Below the pieces are notes generated by a model. The model saw nothing but the letters and a program-made list of their open reading frames with translations. It searched no databases and was not told the DNA's origin. Made by a program: the position numbers and the translations under genes. DNA of 6,510 nucleotides from Chloroflexota bacterium (GTDB taxonomy: Bacteria > Chloroflexota > Anaerolineae > Anaerolineales > Anaerolineaceae), in NCBI GenBank assembly GCA_011053085.1, contig DSBE01000296.1, positions 1 to 6,510 on the forward strand, given 5' to 3'. Position 1 is the first letter of the stretch, and each line of letters starts with the position of its first letter. This document shows positions 6,016 through 6,510 of this stretch, piece after piece.

Positions 6016-6510
6016 TTATTCCCAGATCACTTCATCCTGGATTGCTTCTTGAAACACTTCGACAATGCCGGGGTCAAAACCGCTGCCGCTTTCTGAATTC
6101 ACATAACTGATGACTTTTTCACGCGGCCAGGGGGCTTTGTAAGGCCGGCTGTGGCGCAAAGCATCCCACACATCGCTGATTGCAAACATACGTGCATGCA
6201 GCGGGATGGTGTCGCGAGCCAATCCTTCCGGATAGCCGCCGCCGTCCCAGCGTTCGTGATGATATAGCACCACATCCAGCGCCGGGCGCAGGTATTCAAT
6301 CGGTTTCAACATTTCGTAACCATAGATGGTATGGCGGCGCATCACATCCCATTCTTCCCCCGTTAACGGCCCTGCTTTCAACAATATGCCATCAGCCACA
6401 CCCATCTTGCCCACGTCATGCAGAATGGCCCCGCGCCGCAGACTGTTCAAAGCATCCAGATCGGTGACGCCATACATCTGCGCCAGATGAATAGACATAG
6501 CGACCACTCG
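6016..6510 (-). CDS. HD-GYP domain protein (cyclic-di-GMP phosphodiesterase type), N-terminus beyond the window
   Basis: The leftward frame is open from the right edge to the TAA at 6018-6016, giving 164 visible residues. The first visible residues RVVAMSIHLAQ match the start of an HD-GYP domain, so the true start and any receiver, GAF or PAS sensor domain lie outside. Counting from the codon at 6507, the metal-binding HD is at 30-31 within ILHDVGKMGVAD, a further histidine at 59, the HHE-DGGGYPEGL block at 83-96 holds the GYP motif, and SDVWDAL follows at 111-117. These proteins hydrolyse cyclic di-GMP (or other cyclic dinucleotides) and usually act as outputs of two-component or sensory systems. 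All visible catalytic residues are intact, so it should be active. It is convergent with the operon and probably unrelated to it functionally. A GTG at 6507 is available but is not the true start, since homology continues through it. Confidence 0.9.
   Translation of the reverse strand, partial: RVVAMSIHLAQMYGVTDLDALNSLRRGAILHDVGKMGVADGILLKAGPLTGEEWDVMRRHTIYGYEMLKPIEYLRPALDVVLYHHERWDGGGYPEGLARDTIPLHARMFAISDVWDALRHSRPYKAPWPREKVISYVNSESGSGFDPGIVEVFQEAIQDEVIWE

Overview
The window looks like chromosomal DNA of a free-living bacterium with balanced base composition, most likely a member of the Chloroflexota (Anaerolineae-like). That placement is inferred from the gene content and style: multidomain lipoproteins with Pro/Thr-rich linkers, a PrsW-type membrane protease and an HD-GYP protein. 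No rRNA or strict marker gene is present to confirm it. There are no mobile elements, tRNAs or CRISPR arrays.

Layout: positions 1-899 (minus strand) hold the N-terminal three quarters of a CinA-family protein that runs off the left edge. Positions 900-1120 are a divergent control region. It contains a candidate cinA promoter, a rightward -10 box with a tandem 9-bp repeat in place of a recognisable -35 box, and a 7-bp hairpin in the rightward leader. A five-gene rightward operon follows (1121-6009): two paralogous lipoproteins, each joining a DsbA-like thioredoxin domain to a cyclophilin-type prolyl isomerase; a PrsW-family intramembrane metalloprotease; a PlsC-type acyltransferase; and a 104-residue protein I do not recognise. 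Junctions are a 3-nt gap, a 4-nt overlap, a 15-nt gap and a 15-nt gap, so co-transcription and partial translational coupling are likely. Six bases beyond the operon, on the opposite strand, lies the C-terminal part of an HD-GYP domain protein that continues past the right edge.

The operon reads as an envelope-maintenance module. Two membrane-anchored extracytoplasmic foldases could combine disulfide chemistry with proline isomerisation. They are co-expressed with a membrane protease of the kind that senses envelope stress in other bacteria and with a phospholipid-synthesis enzyme. The most unusual points are the thioredoxin-cyclophilin fusion in tandem; loss of the catalytic Arg, Phe and Gln from the second cyclophilin while its CPYC site stays intact; a conserved extra cysteine pair bracketing the thioredoxin domain in both proteins; a perfect 13-bp inverted repeat over the lipobox codons of the second gene; and a CinA whose C-terminal domain lacks the usual catalytic-serine motif.
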